A stretch of 64,000 bases of DNA from Uloborus plumipes. Its lineage: Eukaryota > Arthropoda > Arachnida > Araneae > Uloboridae. The notes under the pieces are model-generated. The model was not told the DNA's origin, did not search any database, and saw only the letters and a program-made list of their open reading frames with translations. Below are positions 1 through 10,800 of the stretch, piece by piece. The DNA lies in NCBI GenBank assembly GCA_038373865.1, contig JAXGGA010000481.1:1-64000 (forward strand). Direction: 5' to 3'. A program made the position numbers and the translations under genes. Each line of letters starts with the position of its first letter. The first letter of the stretch is position 1.

Positions 1-349
1 CAGGGCCTTCACATTGTACTTAAAATCCCTGGCTAATTGCTAATTTGAGTTTTGAGCACCTCCCACTAAAACTCGTGATTTTCCATAACAAATTCTCAAA
101 TCCAAACATTTTGATCTTAAGAATTTGACACTCTGCGGTTCCGAGGCCCCTGTTTTGCTGAGGCCCAGGCTCACGCCTCATGCGCCTATTGGGTGATCCG
201 CTACTGAAGAGAAGCCTTAAAATGCAATTGGAAAAAAATTTTACCAAAATTTACTCGTTTATATTCCGTTTTTATGCGTTTGATGCCATCACTTTGAAAA
301 CTGCAATCTCTTTGCATCCGCTACAGGAATCAAAATTTTCGCATTTTTG

Positions 350-555
350 ATGTTTAATACGCTTTTTTAAGAGGAAAATAAGTAAAATTTGGAATTTTTT
401 TTTAAATTTAAATTAATTTTTATTTTTATTTATTTATTTATTTATTTTTTTTTTTTCAAAATTGTTTGATTTTCACAAAATTATTTGATTTTTCACAAAA
501 TTATTTAGTTTTTCACATAAAACGGACCCTGTGAAAAATCCTGGACAGACCCCTG
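350..555. mobile_element. hAT-like right-terminus fragment
   Basis: The end AGACCCCTG at 547-555 and the preceding TTTTCACAAAATTATT repeats match the right end of the element at 41820-42205 (both have CCTGGA then ACCCCT at the tip). No left end was found inside the window. The first 350 bases hold nothing I can identify. Confidence 0.5.
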
Positions 556-879
556 CATCTGTTATATATAAGAATAGTAGCTCATTAACCTTTTTTGCCA
601 TTATTATTATGGAAGTATAAAAAAAAAATGTTAAGTTTTAGTTTTTTACTCTGCAGTAAAACTGTCAAACTGAATATTTTTGAAAGTTGTCAGACATTTA
701 AGAAGTTTATTTTTGTTTAAAAAATCAATAGTAAAAGAGCCCTCATACTATGGGATCAATTTCCGATTCATCTTGAAAAATTTCCATACATCTTGCTTTC
801 ATCTGGTTGTTTTAGAACATCTATAGTGAAACGTAGCTATCTAATTTTCGGTTTTGGAACAATGGAGTTCAATTATTAC

Positions 880-1177
880 AGTGCCTGTCTAGTTTCAGAT
901 TGACCCCTAGGTCTATGAGAAACTGGAAAACTCGCAAAGGGGCAGGGCCCGATAATTGAAAAGGCCAACTAGGCCGTGGCTTGGGGCCCCACCTTTTAGG
1001 GACCCCGAAATGGCTAAAATTACTTCAGTCTATGGCTAAAATTGTTTTAGCCAAAGGTTAAAATTTTAAAGTTGGAATACAAGGGGGCCCCAAAAAAGTA
1101 CTTGGGCTAGGGACCCGGGATAACTAAATCGGGCCCTGCAAAGGGGTCTACGAAACAAAAAAGTTTGGGAACCCCTG
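880..1177. mobile_element. hAT terminus, split by a smaller hAT
   Basis: The end TTTGGGAACCCCTG at 1164-1177 is a typical hAT tip (CAGGGGTTCCCAAA on the other strand). It reads on through GTTTCGTAGACCCCTTTGCG, is interrupted by the 196-bp MITE at 943-1138, and continues as GAGTTTTCCAGTTTCTCATA. The left end is not resolved. Confidence 0.55.
943..1138. mobile_element. 196-bp hAT MITE with perfect 8-bp TSD
   Basis: The ends are CAGGGCCCGAT and ATCGGGCCCTG. The flanks CAAAGGGG (935-942) and CAAAGGGG (1139-1146) are an exact 8-bp target-site duplication, the hAT hallmark. There is no coding capacity. It lies inside an older hAT end. Confidence 0.88.
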
Positions 1178-1319
1178 ATATTGTATTTACCAAAGAAGCC
1201 TTTTCCTAATAGAGTTAAGTTCAATGATGCAATGGATATTGGATATTCTCAGTAAAAAATTAAAAAATACGTTTTAGTAAACATTAGTAAAAAGTTTCAA
1301 AAATGTTCACAAATAAAGT

Positions 1320-1457
1320 TAGCTATCTTTGGCAAAAATTTATTTTTATCAGGGCGGTTTTCACCAGTTTTTTCCATGGTTTATTCCACCTTCGGCAAAA
1401 ATGTGCCAGCCCTACATGAAGGGATATCCTTGGGCAGAAAAAGGTTGGGCACCACTG
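1320..1457. mobile_element. hAT terminus (CAGTGGTGCCCAACC type)
   Basis: The sequence ends AAAAAGGTTGGGCACCACTG at 1457, the reverse complement of a Charlie-like hAT tip. The other end is not recognised, so this is probably a solo or truncated copy. Confidence 0.45.
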
Positions 1458-1654
1458 CAGGAGATGATTTACTTTTATGCACTTAATTAATTTTCAACTA
1501 TGGCTCGCAACTACTCATTTATGGATTGTGCACCATTTCTTTCTTTTTTGTTTTCTTTTTTTGGAGGAATGTAAAGTTTGAGCAAGAATATGTTTTTATT
1601 ATGTTCATTGTTCATGTGCATATTTTCAGATTGTTTAAAGTTTGTATTCTCACC

Positions 1655-1816
1655 ATGCCGACAGTGATTGCAGTGGATACATCTCTGTCAATGTGCCGTC
1701 CTGTGCCGACGGTAGATGCAACAGAAACATACATGTATCAAAATCTTGCAGTACATGGTCTCACATCATTGTTAGATCACATGAATAACAGTTGTAAATT
1801 AGAATTTGTCTCTTTA
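1655..1816 (+). CDS. INTS14: INTS14 coding exon 1
   Basis: Residues 1-54: start codon and the first VWA strand with the metal-binding DTSLS motif. The exon ends TTA|GTAAGT in phase 0. Reading through the donor gives only a few more residues before a stop, which supports splicing here. Confidence 0.93.
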
Positions 1817-4800
1817 GTAAGTATGAAGTAATGTTTTTTTTAATTTATTTTTAAATGCAGATTCTAGCTTATGGCATATGACATTCCTCATAACTTCTGA
1901 TACAAGTCCTACCCTTGTTGAATTTAAAGCAACCATAGTTGTCCTCCCCCCCCCCCCCCACTCCTTCTTCTTCCTCAGGGAAACAATGTTTGTTTTTTTA
2001 ACCTTTCCTTAAAGTAAAATTTGAAAATGATAAAGGAAGTCAAGGACATTTAAATACACATTAATTTTGATTAGGGGTGCACAACCTGCGGCCTGCGGGC
2101 CAAATGCGCCCTGCATCGTAGCGATGTACGGCGCATGAGTGCACTTAATTTCTTGTTTTTAAAAATGGGAAAAAAAGGGTGGATTCCCCTCCCCCCCCCC
2201 AAAAAAAAGTTTTATTTGAACTCAGGTTGGAAAGAAAAAAATAAAAGAAAGTTTTCCTAATTTTTTTAAAAGTATACACACACCAAATGAAAAAGCTCCA
2301 AAATTCATAAAAGGAAAGATTTCAGAATCTCAGGGAAAAAGAGCAGACCTTAAAATTTCAATTTTCAATTACTAACCAGTGGACTGCAGACCCTTGTAGC
2401 TAATTAGGCACTGATTCAGTAGACAGTTTTTGAAATAAATATGGACATTTTTTTAACCACCATTTTTTAATTTTTGTACTTAAAACGTGGCAGGGTTGGC
2501 AAGTTTTTGACAGTCGGAGGTTTTATCCGGTTTTAACCGTGGTTTTTACCGTCATGTCAAAAACCACTTTATGACATGGTTTTTGACATAAGTGTCAAAA
2601 ACCTAAATTTCTGTCCAAAACATGTTTAAATTTGATATTGATAATCAAAATACATTTTCAAATGAATTTGACAATTTCTGATTTCAGACACTGAAGTAAA
2701 CTTTTGGAGTTTTAGGTTATTAAAATAAAGTGTAATAAGCAATCCTAATCATAATTGAAAGGCTCGGGAGTAAATAATGGTAACTAGCATTTTAAAAAAT
2801 TAAACATATGGCTTTTGAATATGGCTTTATTGCTTCAAGGAATTACAGTAACAGGTTTTTTTATTTTAAAAATGAAGTGGGTACATTAATTAAAAGCTGT
2901 GTGTCTTGGGTATACTTAATAAATTTTTACAAGTGATTTTTTTTAATTTTAATTTGAAATAATAAATTTTAACTAATAAATAAATAAATAAAATAGTTTG
3001 ATCAAAAATATTTAGCAGATTTGTACACTGAGTACTAGTTAATTTAGTTTTGCTTTTACTCAAAATAAAAAAAAATCACTTTAAAGTAATGATGTAAAGA
3101 TTTTTAGATTGATAAAACAGCTAATTAATAGGAATTAAAACATTTAAACAAAACTACTTTAAAAACTGGATTTAACTTTTAATACTTTAACTTTTTTCAT
3201 GGCATAACAAGTTAAATTAAAAGAATGAGAATTAATTTTAATTAAATTTATTAATTTAATTTTTATTAAATTTCACTGATGAGATAACTAATTGATAGTT
3301 TTTAAACATTTAAACAAAACTTCTTTAAAAACTGGATGTAAGTTTTAATATTTGTAATTTTTTTCATGGCATAACAAGTTAATTTAAAAGAATGCAAATT
3401 AGTTTTCTTTAAATTTATTAAACTTGATTGATAAGATAACTAATTGATAGTTATTAAAAACATTTAAACAAAACTACTCTAAAATTTGGATTTAAGTTTT
3501 AATATTTAACTTTTTTTCACTCCATAACAAGTTAATTTAAAAGAATGTGAATTAATTTTCATTAAATTTATTAATTTAATTTTTATTAAACTTGATAAGA
3601 TAACTAATTGATAGTTATATAAACATTTAAACAAAACTACTTTAAAAGCTGGATTTAAGTTTCAATATTTAACTTTTTTCACGGCAAAACAAGTTAGTTT
3701 AAAAGAATGAGAAATAATTTTCATTAAATTTATTAATTTAATGTTTATTAAACTTGATTGATAAGATGCATAAATTTTTTTTAATATTTTTCAGGATGAG
3801 AAACCTTATATGTTTATAAAAAATCTCAATAACCACTGTATTCGAGTTTTAGACAGGTTTTCGACAGGTTTTTGACGTTTTCGACAGGTTTTCGACGTTT
3901 TTGACAGGTTTTCGACGGGTTTTAGACAGGTTTTCGACGTGTCATGTCAAAAACTGGTTTTTGACGTCAAAAACCCAACCCTGAAACGTGGTGAATGGCT
4001 ATTTTTCATTCTAAAAGCATTCACATTAAATTATTTATTAATTATTTATAATTAATTACATCTTAACTATTAGTAAATTGTTTCTCTGATTATTTATGTC
4101 AATGTCTATTTCAGTTAACCCCGTTTTTCCCCCCAACTCTGTTTTGAGCTCTTATTAATAAAGCTCTTAAAAGAGATGTAGCTAGTTGCCTTGTTAACCT
4201 CTGATATATGTAAATCAAGTTTCTAATAGTTTGGACTTTTGGGGTTCTACAAAAATTTATCTCCATGATTAACCAATATTAGGGGAAATGCAAGCATGTT
4301 GGGAATTTTAACAATCAACAATGAACCCATACATCAAAATTGGTAGATAAATTTCAGTCTCAGCTATCCAATTGCTAATTTTGATTTCATGGCATTTCCC
4401 TGAATTTTTAGTTGGGTAATGTTTGTAATTTTCGGTATCATGATTACTTTTTGGTTGACTCATCATTTTGTTTGATTTTCATATAAAATTCCCCTCTGAT
4501 GGTAGAATTTTGTCTTTGCACTGTGGTCTAGTTTCTTTTGCTATGTTTGCAATTCTGCCAAGAGTACTTTTTAACCAACTTCAAAAAGGGAGGAGGTTCT
4601 CAATTCAAAGTGTGTGCTTTTTTTTTTGTTTGTTCGCACATAACATCTGATCTACTGAACCGATTTAAACGATTTTTTTAATCGATAGGAGATGGTGTAA
4701 CTTAGGTACCATGTACTCATATGACGATATTTGTTCACTAGAGCAAAAGTTATGATCTAAAAACTAAAATTTCATGTTATTTAAAATAATATGTGCTATC

Positions 4801-7800
4801 GTAAATCCTTACTTCAATGAGCGACCCAATGGTCGAGTGGTTAAACGCGTCAGGTTGAAGTTCCTGATGGATTGAAATCAAGTCCAAGTCTGCAAGAATT
4901 TTTTTGAGCAGCTGCATGGTTTTTATTTATTTATTTATTTTTTTTGAATGATTTTAATAATTGTAATGTCCTTATGCAGGTACATCCCCCCATGGGGATC
5001 TACCCCATATTTTTTTTAGTACAAAATGACAGTTTAGTTCAGATCTTTGTCAAAATCGGCAATGGGGTCCTTCGATGCTGTAGAATTTTCTTATGGACGT
5101 TTGCGCCATTTTTGAGGGCTTTGAACCCCCATGGAGGGGAGGTTGTTTTTATTTTTAACCGACTTCAAAAAACAATGCAATATCGTTACGAAAGAGGTAA
5201 TGGATGACGCAGAACTAAAAGATTGCGAATTTAATTTTTAACCGACTTCAATAAAGGAGAAGGTTCTCAATTCAACCCGTATGTTTTTTTTTTGTTTCTT
5301 CGCACATAACATTTGATGTACTGAACTGATTTGGACGATTTTCTTTTAATTGATAGGAGATGGTGTAACTTAGGTACCATGTACTCATATGACGATATTT
5401 GTTCACTAGAAAAAAAGTAATGATCTAAAAACTAAAATTTCATGTTATTTAAAACAATATGTGCTATCGTAAATCCTTACTTCAATGAGCGACCGATGGT
5501 CAAGTGGTTAAACGCGTCAGGTTGAACTTCCTAATGGAATGAGATCGAGTTCAGGTCTGCAAGAATTTTTTGGAATAGCTGTATGGTTTTTTTTTTTTTA
5601 AAGTGACATCAGGTTTAATAACGGGATTCTGAAGAAATTGAGAAGAATCTTCTCATTTTTGCTCAAATTTCAAGCAATTTGTCCGAAATGATTCAATATG
5701 AAATCCATTATTATAAAACGTAGTTGATATGAAACAGTAATAATAATGATAATGAGAATTTTGAATGAAGGCTAAACTGAATCAAACATGAAACTCATTA
5801 GCAGCCTCGTACGTAGTATTTTTTAACTAGAACAAAAAATGAGAAATCCTTTGCATGGATATGAGTGGGTTCTTCAAAATCCTTTATGATGGCATAGCTG
5901 TGCCTCGCGGTTTCAGCCACGTTAATAAGATCTCAATCTATCAGGGTTGGCAAAGTTTTCCCCACCCGCGGTAAATACCATGGTAAAAACCGGTATTTAC
6001 CGTCCTGGGAAATACTATGTTTTTCCCGCGTGGGAAAAACTGATTATTTAAAACATAAATTCAAAACAATCTTTAAAAATGTCAAAATTGAGTTCTAAGT
6101 AAATAGCTTGAAAGATTTTTTTTAAAAAAAGATCTACAAAACCGAACAATGGAGTACATTTATTTGAATATTTACATACCGCACAGAGTCCCAAACATTT
6201 ATCAATCGTATTCGTATTCTTCATCTCCCCCTTCCTCATTGGATTTTAGCATCATGTAACAAAATACTAATTTACAGGCTTTTTGTAAACTTGGTCTATT
6301 TCTAATCTTGTTTTGGATGAAAGAAAAATTAGAAAAAATACACTCCAGAGATGTTGATGATGCAGGACATCCCTGAAGATGTTCCATTAATTGGAAAATT
6401 CTGCATCTGTTCCGGTTTTACTTGAATTCCTCCACCAAAGTGCATGTTTAATAATTTTATTTTATTGTGTTCCAAAAATTGTGGAAATTAATCATTATGA
6501 AACAACTTTATGAGCAAATTTTATGCTTTTTGCAATTATTCTTACTTTGTTATGTCTTTTTTCTGCAGAATAATTTTGAACGTAATGAAAATTTATATAA
6601 TAACTATATATTTCTAACTTTAATTTTACACATCAGAAGAGAAATCCAAAATATTGCTTACATATTGTCATTTCCTAGTATTTACCAGTTTTTCCCGGGG
6701 AAAAACAAGTTTTGGATGAGAAAAAGCCAACCCTGCAATCTATAAAAAAAAAAAAAAAAAATTTAATTACATCAGGCTATGATATGTATATAATTAATAT
6801 ATAGTAAAAATTACACGGGGAAACACAAAAATATAAGAATAATAGTAAGCCCAGTCTTACAAAATATTCAAGTTTGTTCAGAGGTAGCCAATGCAACGCT
6901 GGGCCACACAGCTAATTTACTTAAGAAAATAAGATGACGTTTCATATTGGAAATATTACCTTATTTCTGAAGTTCATTTACACTAAAAAGAATAAAATAA
7001 AATATTTTTGAAAAAAAAAATTAAACCGATTTCAGAACTTCACTCGGCAAGTGCTCTAAAAAGTAAAAAATAATTTGATTCTTTGAACACCCATTGATAC
7101 TACATATAAACATAAGTTTTGAATTTGGCGCAAAAACTATAGATAAAATGATGTTCAACTATATTTTGCCAACATTTTCCAGAGAAACCATTGAAAATTA
7201 AAAGTTGAATATTTGTACCATTACATTATATATGGTTGTGTTGTTAATGTAGTGCATGAGAATGCGATTAAAGAACCTGGATTCGTTGATATTTATATTT
7301 ATAGTTGAATTATAGTTTCGTATGATTCTATTTAGTGTTTTTGCGCCGACTTCAAAACTTATGTTTAAATGTAGTATCAATGGGTGTTCAAAGAATAAAA
7401 TTATTTTTTACTTTTTAGAGCACTTGCCGAGTGAAGTTCTGAAGTCGGTTTAATTTTTTTTCAAAAATATTTTTATTGAATCTCATTTTGCTAGAATTAC
7501 ATACTGATTTTGTATTGCTGAATAAAATGTTTAGTTTCAATAAGTGATATTCAACATTATTAAAGCACAAAATTGCAAAAATATTGCATACATGTAACCC
7601 TTTTCTCGAAACATACGAAGTTGTTAGCTTCTGATGGCTAAGAAGCTATCATAAGAAAAGGTGCAGCAAAGCGCTGGTGCATGCAGCCTAGCCCATCATT
7701 TTTTAAACTTCCCAGGGAGCAAAGGATGTGTACCCGATGCAAATTATATGACAAAATAATAAATTTAAAAAAAAATGAAATTAAAAAACATGACAATTTC

Positions 7801-10800
7801 TCAAAGCAAGGGAGGACAATTTCTTAAGGGAGGGGGGAGGGGAATTCCCTTTCAATCAACCCTCCAAATGATGTGCTTTTGCATGTGGCTCTCCAATACA
7901 GCTCCTGTTGCGTGTGTGTCCCTTCACTGAATAATGTTGTGCACACCTAATTTAGATAATTTGAAAAATTATGCATATGCGTAGCACACTTCTGCTTGCA
8001 TTTAATTTTGTTATTACTGTGACTAATCAATTTGCACTTAATTCCTTTCGGTAAAAACATTTTAAAGGGATAGGATAATGAAGTAGCATTTAATCATGGT
8101 TTGCTTATTAAAGTATACCACATTGCTTTTTACTTTTTCCTATTCCTTAGTGATTTATTACATGGATATATCTTGAAAGAGTTAGAAGGTAAAAATCAGG
8201 TTGCCAAAAAATAAAGGTACAAATAATTATTTGTAACTTGAGATATATTAATTTAAAAAGATAACAGATTTTTAACTTTTACGCAAAGTGACTCTTTTAT
8301 TTATTTACTTTTTGCAGATGACCTTTAGTGGTAGTCGAGAAGCTACTGTTCCTTTTACAAGAGATTTTGATAGCATTAAAGGAGCTTTAATGTCACTTGA
8401 ATGTTATGAGCAGACTAATATCCTGAAAGCACTAGAAGGCATACAAAGTTTAATTATGGAAGAATGGGGCGCTGGTGCTCCATCACAGGTAATTCATTCC
8501 TGCATCTGGTTTTTCCTCTACTTGATGGAATTCCTTGAAATTTCTGCCTTCAAATTTCCTTGTTCAAGCAAAAAAACTCATATGAAATTTTAATCCACTA
8601 TTTCCATGCATATTGTACAACAATCAAATCAATTTTCATTTAAGCTATTTATTAAGTAGCTTTCTGAAGTAAATAGATTCAATTTCTTTTTAATTTCATT
8701 AAAATGTTTAAAAATCAAAATGTTGATTAATATGTTGTTAGCTAGTATAAAAATCTAGTGAATCATTAAAAGAACTAGTTATGAACAATAAGTAAATGTA
8801 AGCAGTTCTTAGTAACTAATCCAAGGATAAAGACATATTTTTTACAACAGATTTTCTCCCCAAAAGATGAAAAATAATGAAATAAAAATGGTTTGAAAAA
8901 ATTTGCTTTGTAAGCTGTAGTGTTTGTGGTCCTCTCATAAGCTCAACTCATTAATATATGATTCAGAGACTTTGCCATCAGCTTTTCTTTCTCTCTTAAG
9001 CGGCTATAGCTAAGAGTTCATCAAAAAAAAATCATACTACCTATTAAGCTTGTTTTTCTTACTTCTCTGTTATTGATAGTAGTGGATCATTGATACATTG
9101 AAGAAATGTAATTTAAAATATATTTATTTAATTTATCTGTGCTGTAAATGTAAGCATATTCGAAATTTTTTTTCTTTTCTTTTCAATCTGATAAAATGCA
9201 TTTCATTAAGCCTCTTCTCAGCATATTCTATGTTATGAAATCTATTTTGAGTTTAAAATGTTCTTTTATTCAGTTGAGGTGAAGCTGTTTTCAAAATTTT
9301 GTGCTATATAAGTAAAAGTACCTGGCGACCGAGCCCGCTCGGTTACAAAAAAAGAGGTTTGTGAAATCATTTTTTTTTTCTAAAATGCGAAGTACTTATT
9401 TAGATAAAATTGAAAAGCATTTTTAAGCCCTTGGTTGCAATTACGCATTTAACACAGCCGTAATTTATTTAAAAAAATGCAACTTTATTTAATCCATGCT
9501 CACCGTAAAATCACACTCAATTTCATTTCATTTGGCGCCGAAGGCGCGGGAAGATTTGATGAGAATGGATGCAGAGTCCCTGTTCTCCAGTACGCATTTG
9601 GTTCCAGTTGGTTTTGACTTTCACTTCACTTCACAATCTAGGCCCCCCCCCCCCCCCCCGTACGTTCCACAACTCGTGGTTTAACCGGGATGGGGCCTTG
9701 AAGAGCGCTCTGTTCATTTTTGAACCAGGCCCAAGAGCCGAGCAAACCCTTGGCCCAGCACCCCCAACAGGTATCGTTTCATTTTGGATTTTCTGACCAC
9801 GAGCATTCATTTTTAACGTCCACCAGCCACTATTAATGAAGACGGTGGATCTTTGATCGTCTGGATCGAGCCCTGGACCCTCCGGTAACGAGTCTGACGC
9901 CTTACTGATTGGACTACCGCGGCCCACACCCAATTCTAACTTAATTTTGATCGATCTCTTTTAAACTTCAAAAACAATAACAATTCTAGCGTGTTGCCAA
10001 AACTCGTTTGCCAAATACCATAAAAATTTCAATTTACACTGATATGATTAAATATGAAATTCATTGTCTACTTATATTAAAAACTGAGCATCTTTCTATC
10101 TTTCTTTCTATCTTTCCTTCTATCTTTCTTTCTATGTCACGCTTCTTTCTCTTGAACGCCAATAAACTGAAAGTCGAACCAGGTACCGATAGATAGGTAA
10201 TTTTTCAGGCTTCATTAGTTTCAATCTATATAATTATACGATTTTAATTAACGAAGATATCAATTAATAAGTAGTCAAATTTAAAGCGATTAAGCCTAAT
10301 AAATGATTATGAAATCCATTGTTGAAACGTAGTTGCTATGAAACAGTGATAACAATGATAATGAGAATTTTGAATAAAGGCTTAACTAAATCAAACACGA
10401 AACTCATAAGCGGGCCACTTACATAGTATTTTTATCGCTAGCTACTTGTAATATTTTGAAACGTTCATTTGTTGAAAAGCCATCTACTTATATTAAAAAC
10501 TGAGTATCTATGTCTGCTTTTTTCCTTTGAGCGAGCTGAACTTACTAAAACTTTCCTCACCATCTTGAAGGCGCGAAGCATCTCAATAACTCGAATGATT
10601 TTTTTACATAGGAAAAAAGTAATGGCGTGAAGCGCCTGTTAGCGAGCCGCCTTGGCGGGGAGTAGTTTCTTGACATTTTCCTCACTACTTTCAGGGCACG
10701 AAGTGCCCGTGCAACGCCGGGCCACGTGCGTGGTACGTCTTGAAATCGAATGAACATTAAATTATATCAAATAATATAACTTCAGAATGAGGTAAAAGTT

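Larger units (their letters stand above)
4570..7477 (+). mobile_element. Composite Helitron-like plus palindromic block, copy 1
   Basis: It begins TTAACCAACTTC and ends with the arm of a palindrome. The boundaries are set by comparing the host hAT with its uninterrupted copy at 14949-16174. An inverted copy lies at about 33610-36297. It contains a direct repeat (GAGGTTCTCAATTCAA, GGAGATGGTGTAACTTAGG) at about 4570-4930 and 5226-5590, a Helitron-like 3' end near 6915 (GCAACGCTGGGCCACACAGCTAA), a nested hAT (5942-6735) and a 480-bp palindrome at its right end. Confidence 0.6.
2072..7949 (+). mobile_element. 5.9-kb hAT insertion holding nested elements
   Basis: The left tip TAGGGGTGCACAACC at 2072 and the right tip GTGCACACCTA at 7949 are inverted. 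The flanks ATTTTGAT (2064-2071) and ATTTAGAT (7950-7957) are a 7/8 TSD. The family is confirmed by the shorter inverted copy at 14949-16174, which aligns along both ends and through the middle (for example GGCATTTCCCT near 4390 against AGGGAAATGCC near 15375). Without its inserts the element is about 1.3 kb, like the other copy. I see no transposase reading frame. Confidence 0.82.
1817..8317 (+). other. INTS14 intron 1
   Basis: A 6.5-kb intron, of which 2072-7949 is one composite hAT insertion. The remaining ends (1817-2063 and 7958-8317) contain only AT-rich sequence with a C-run at about 1947. Confidence 0.85.

Noticed and set aside
3110..3775. CRISPR-like regular repeats
   Set aside because: The units are about 160 bp, contiguous tandem copies without unique spacers, in eukaryotic transposon DNA.
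4816..4905. tRNA gene (Leu/Ser-like)
   Set aside because: 8-nt anticodon loop, no acceptor stem, and present twice within a transposon: a relic only.
6467..6745. 92-aa plus-strand ORF
   Set aside because: It lies inside a non-autonomous hAT and runs into its tip; no protein similarity.
9631..9933. 100-aa minus-strand ORF (and the similar one at 28522-28938 and 23952-24347)
   Set aside because: These are frames through the SINE; the similarity between them is SINE DNA similarity, not a protein family.
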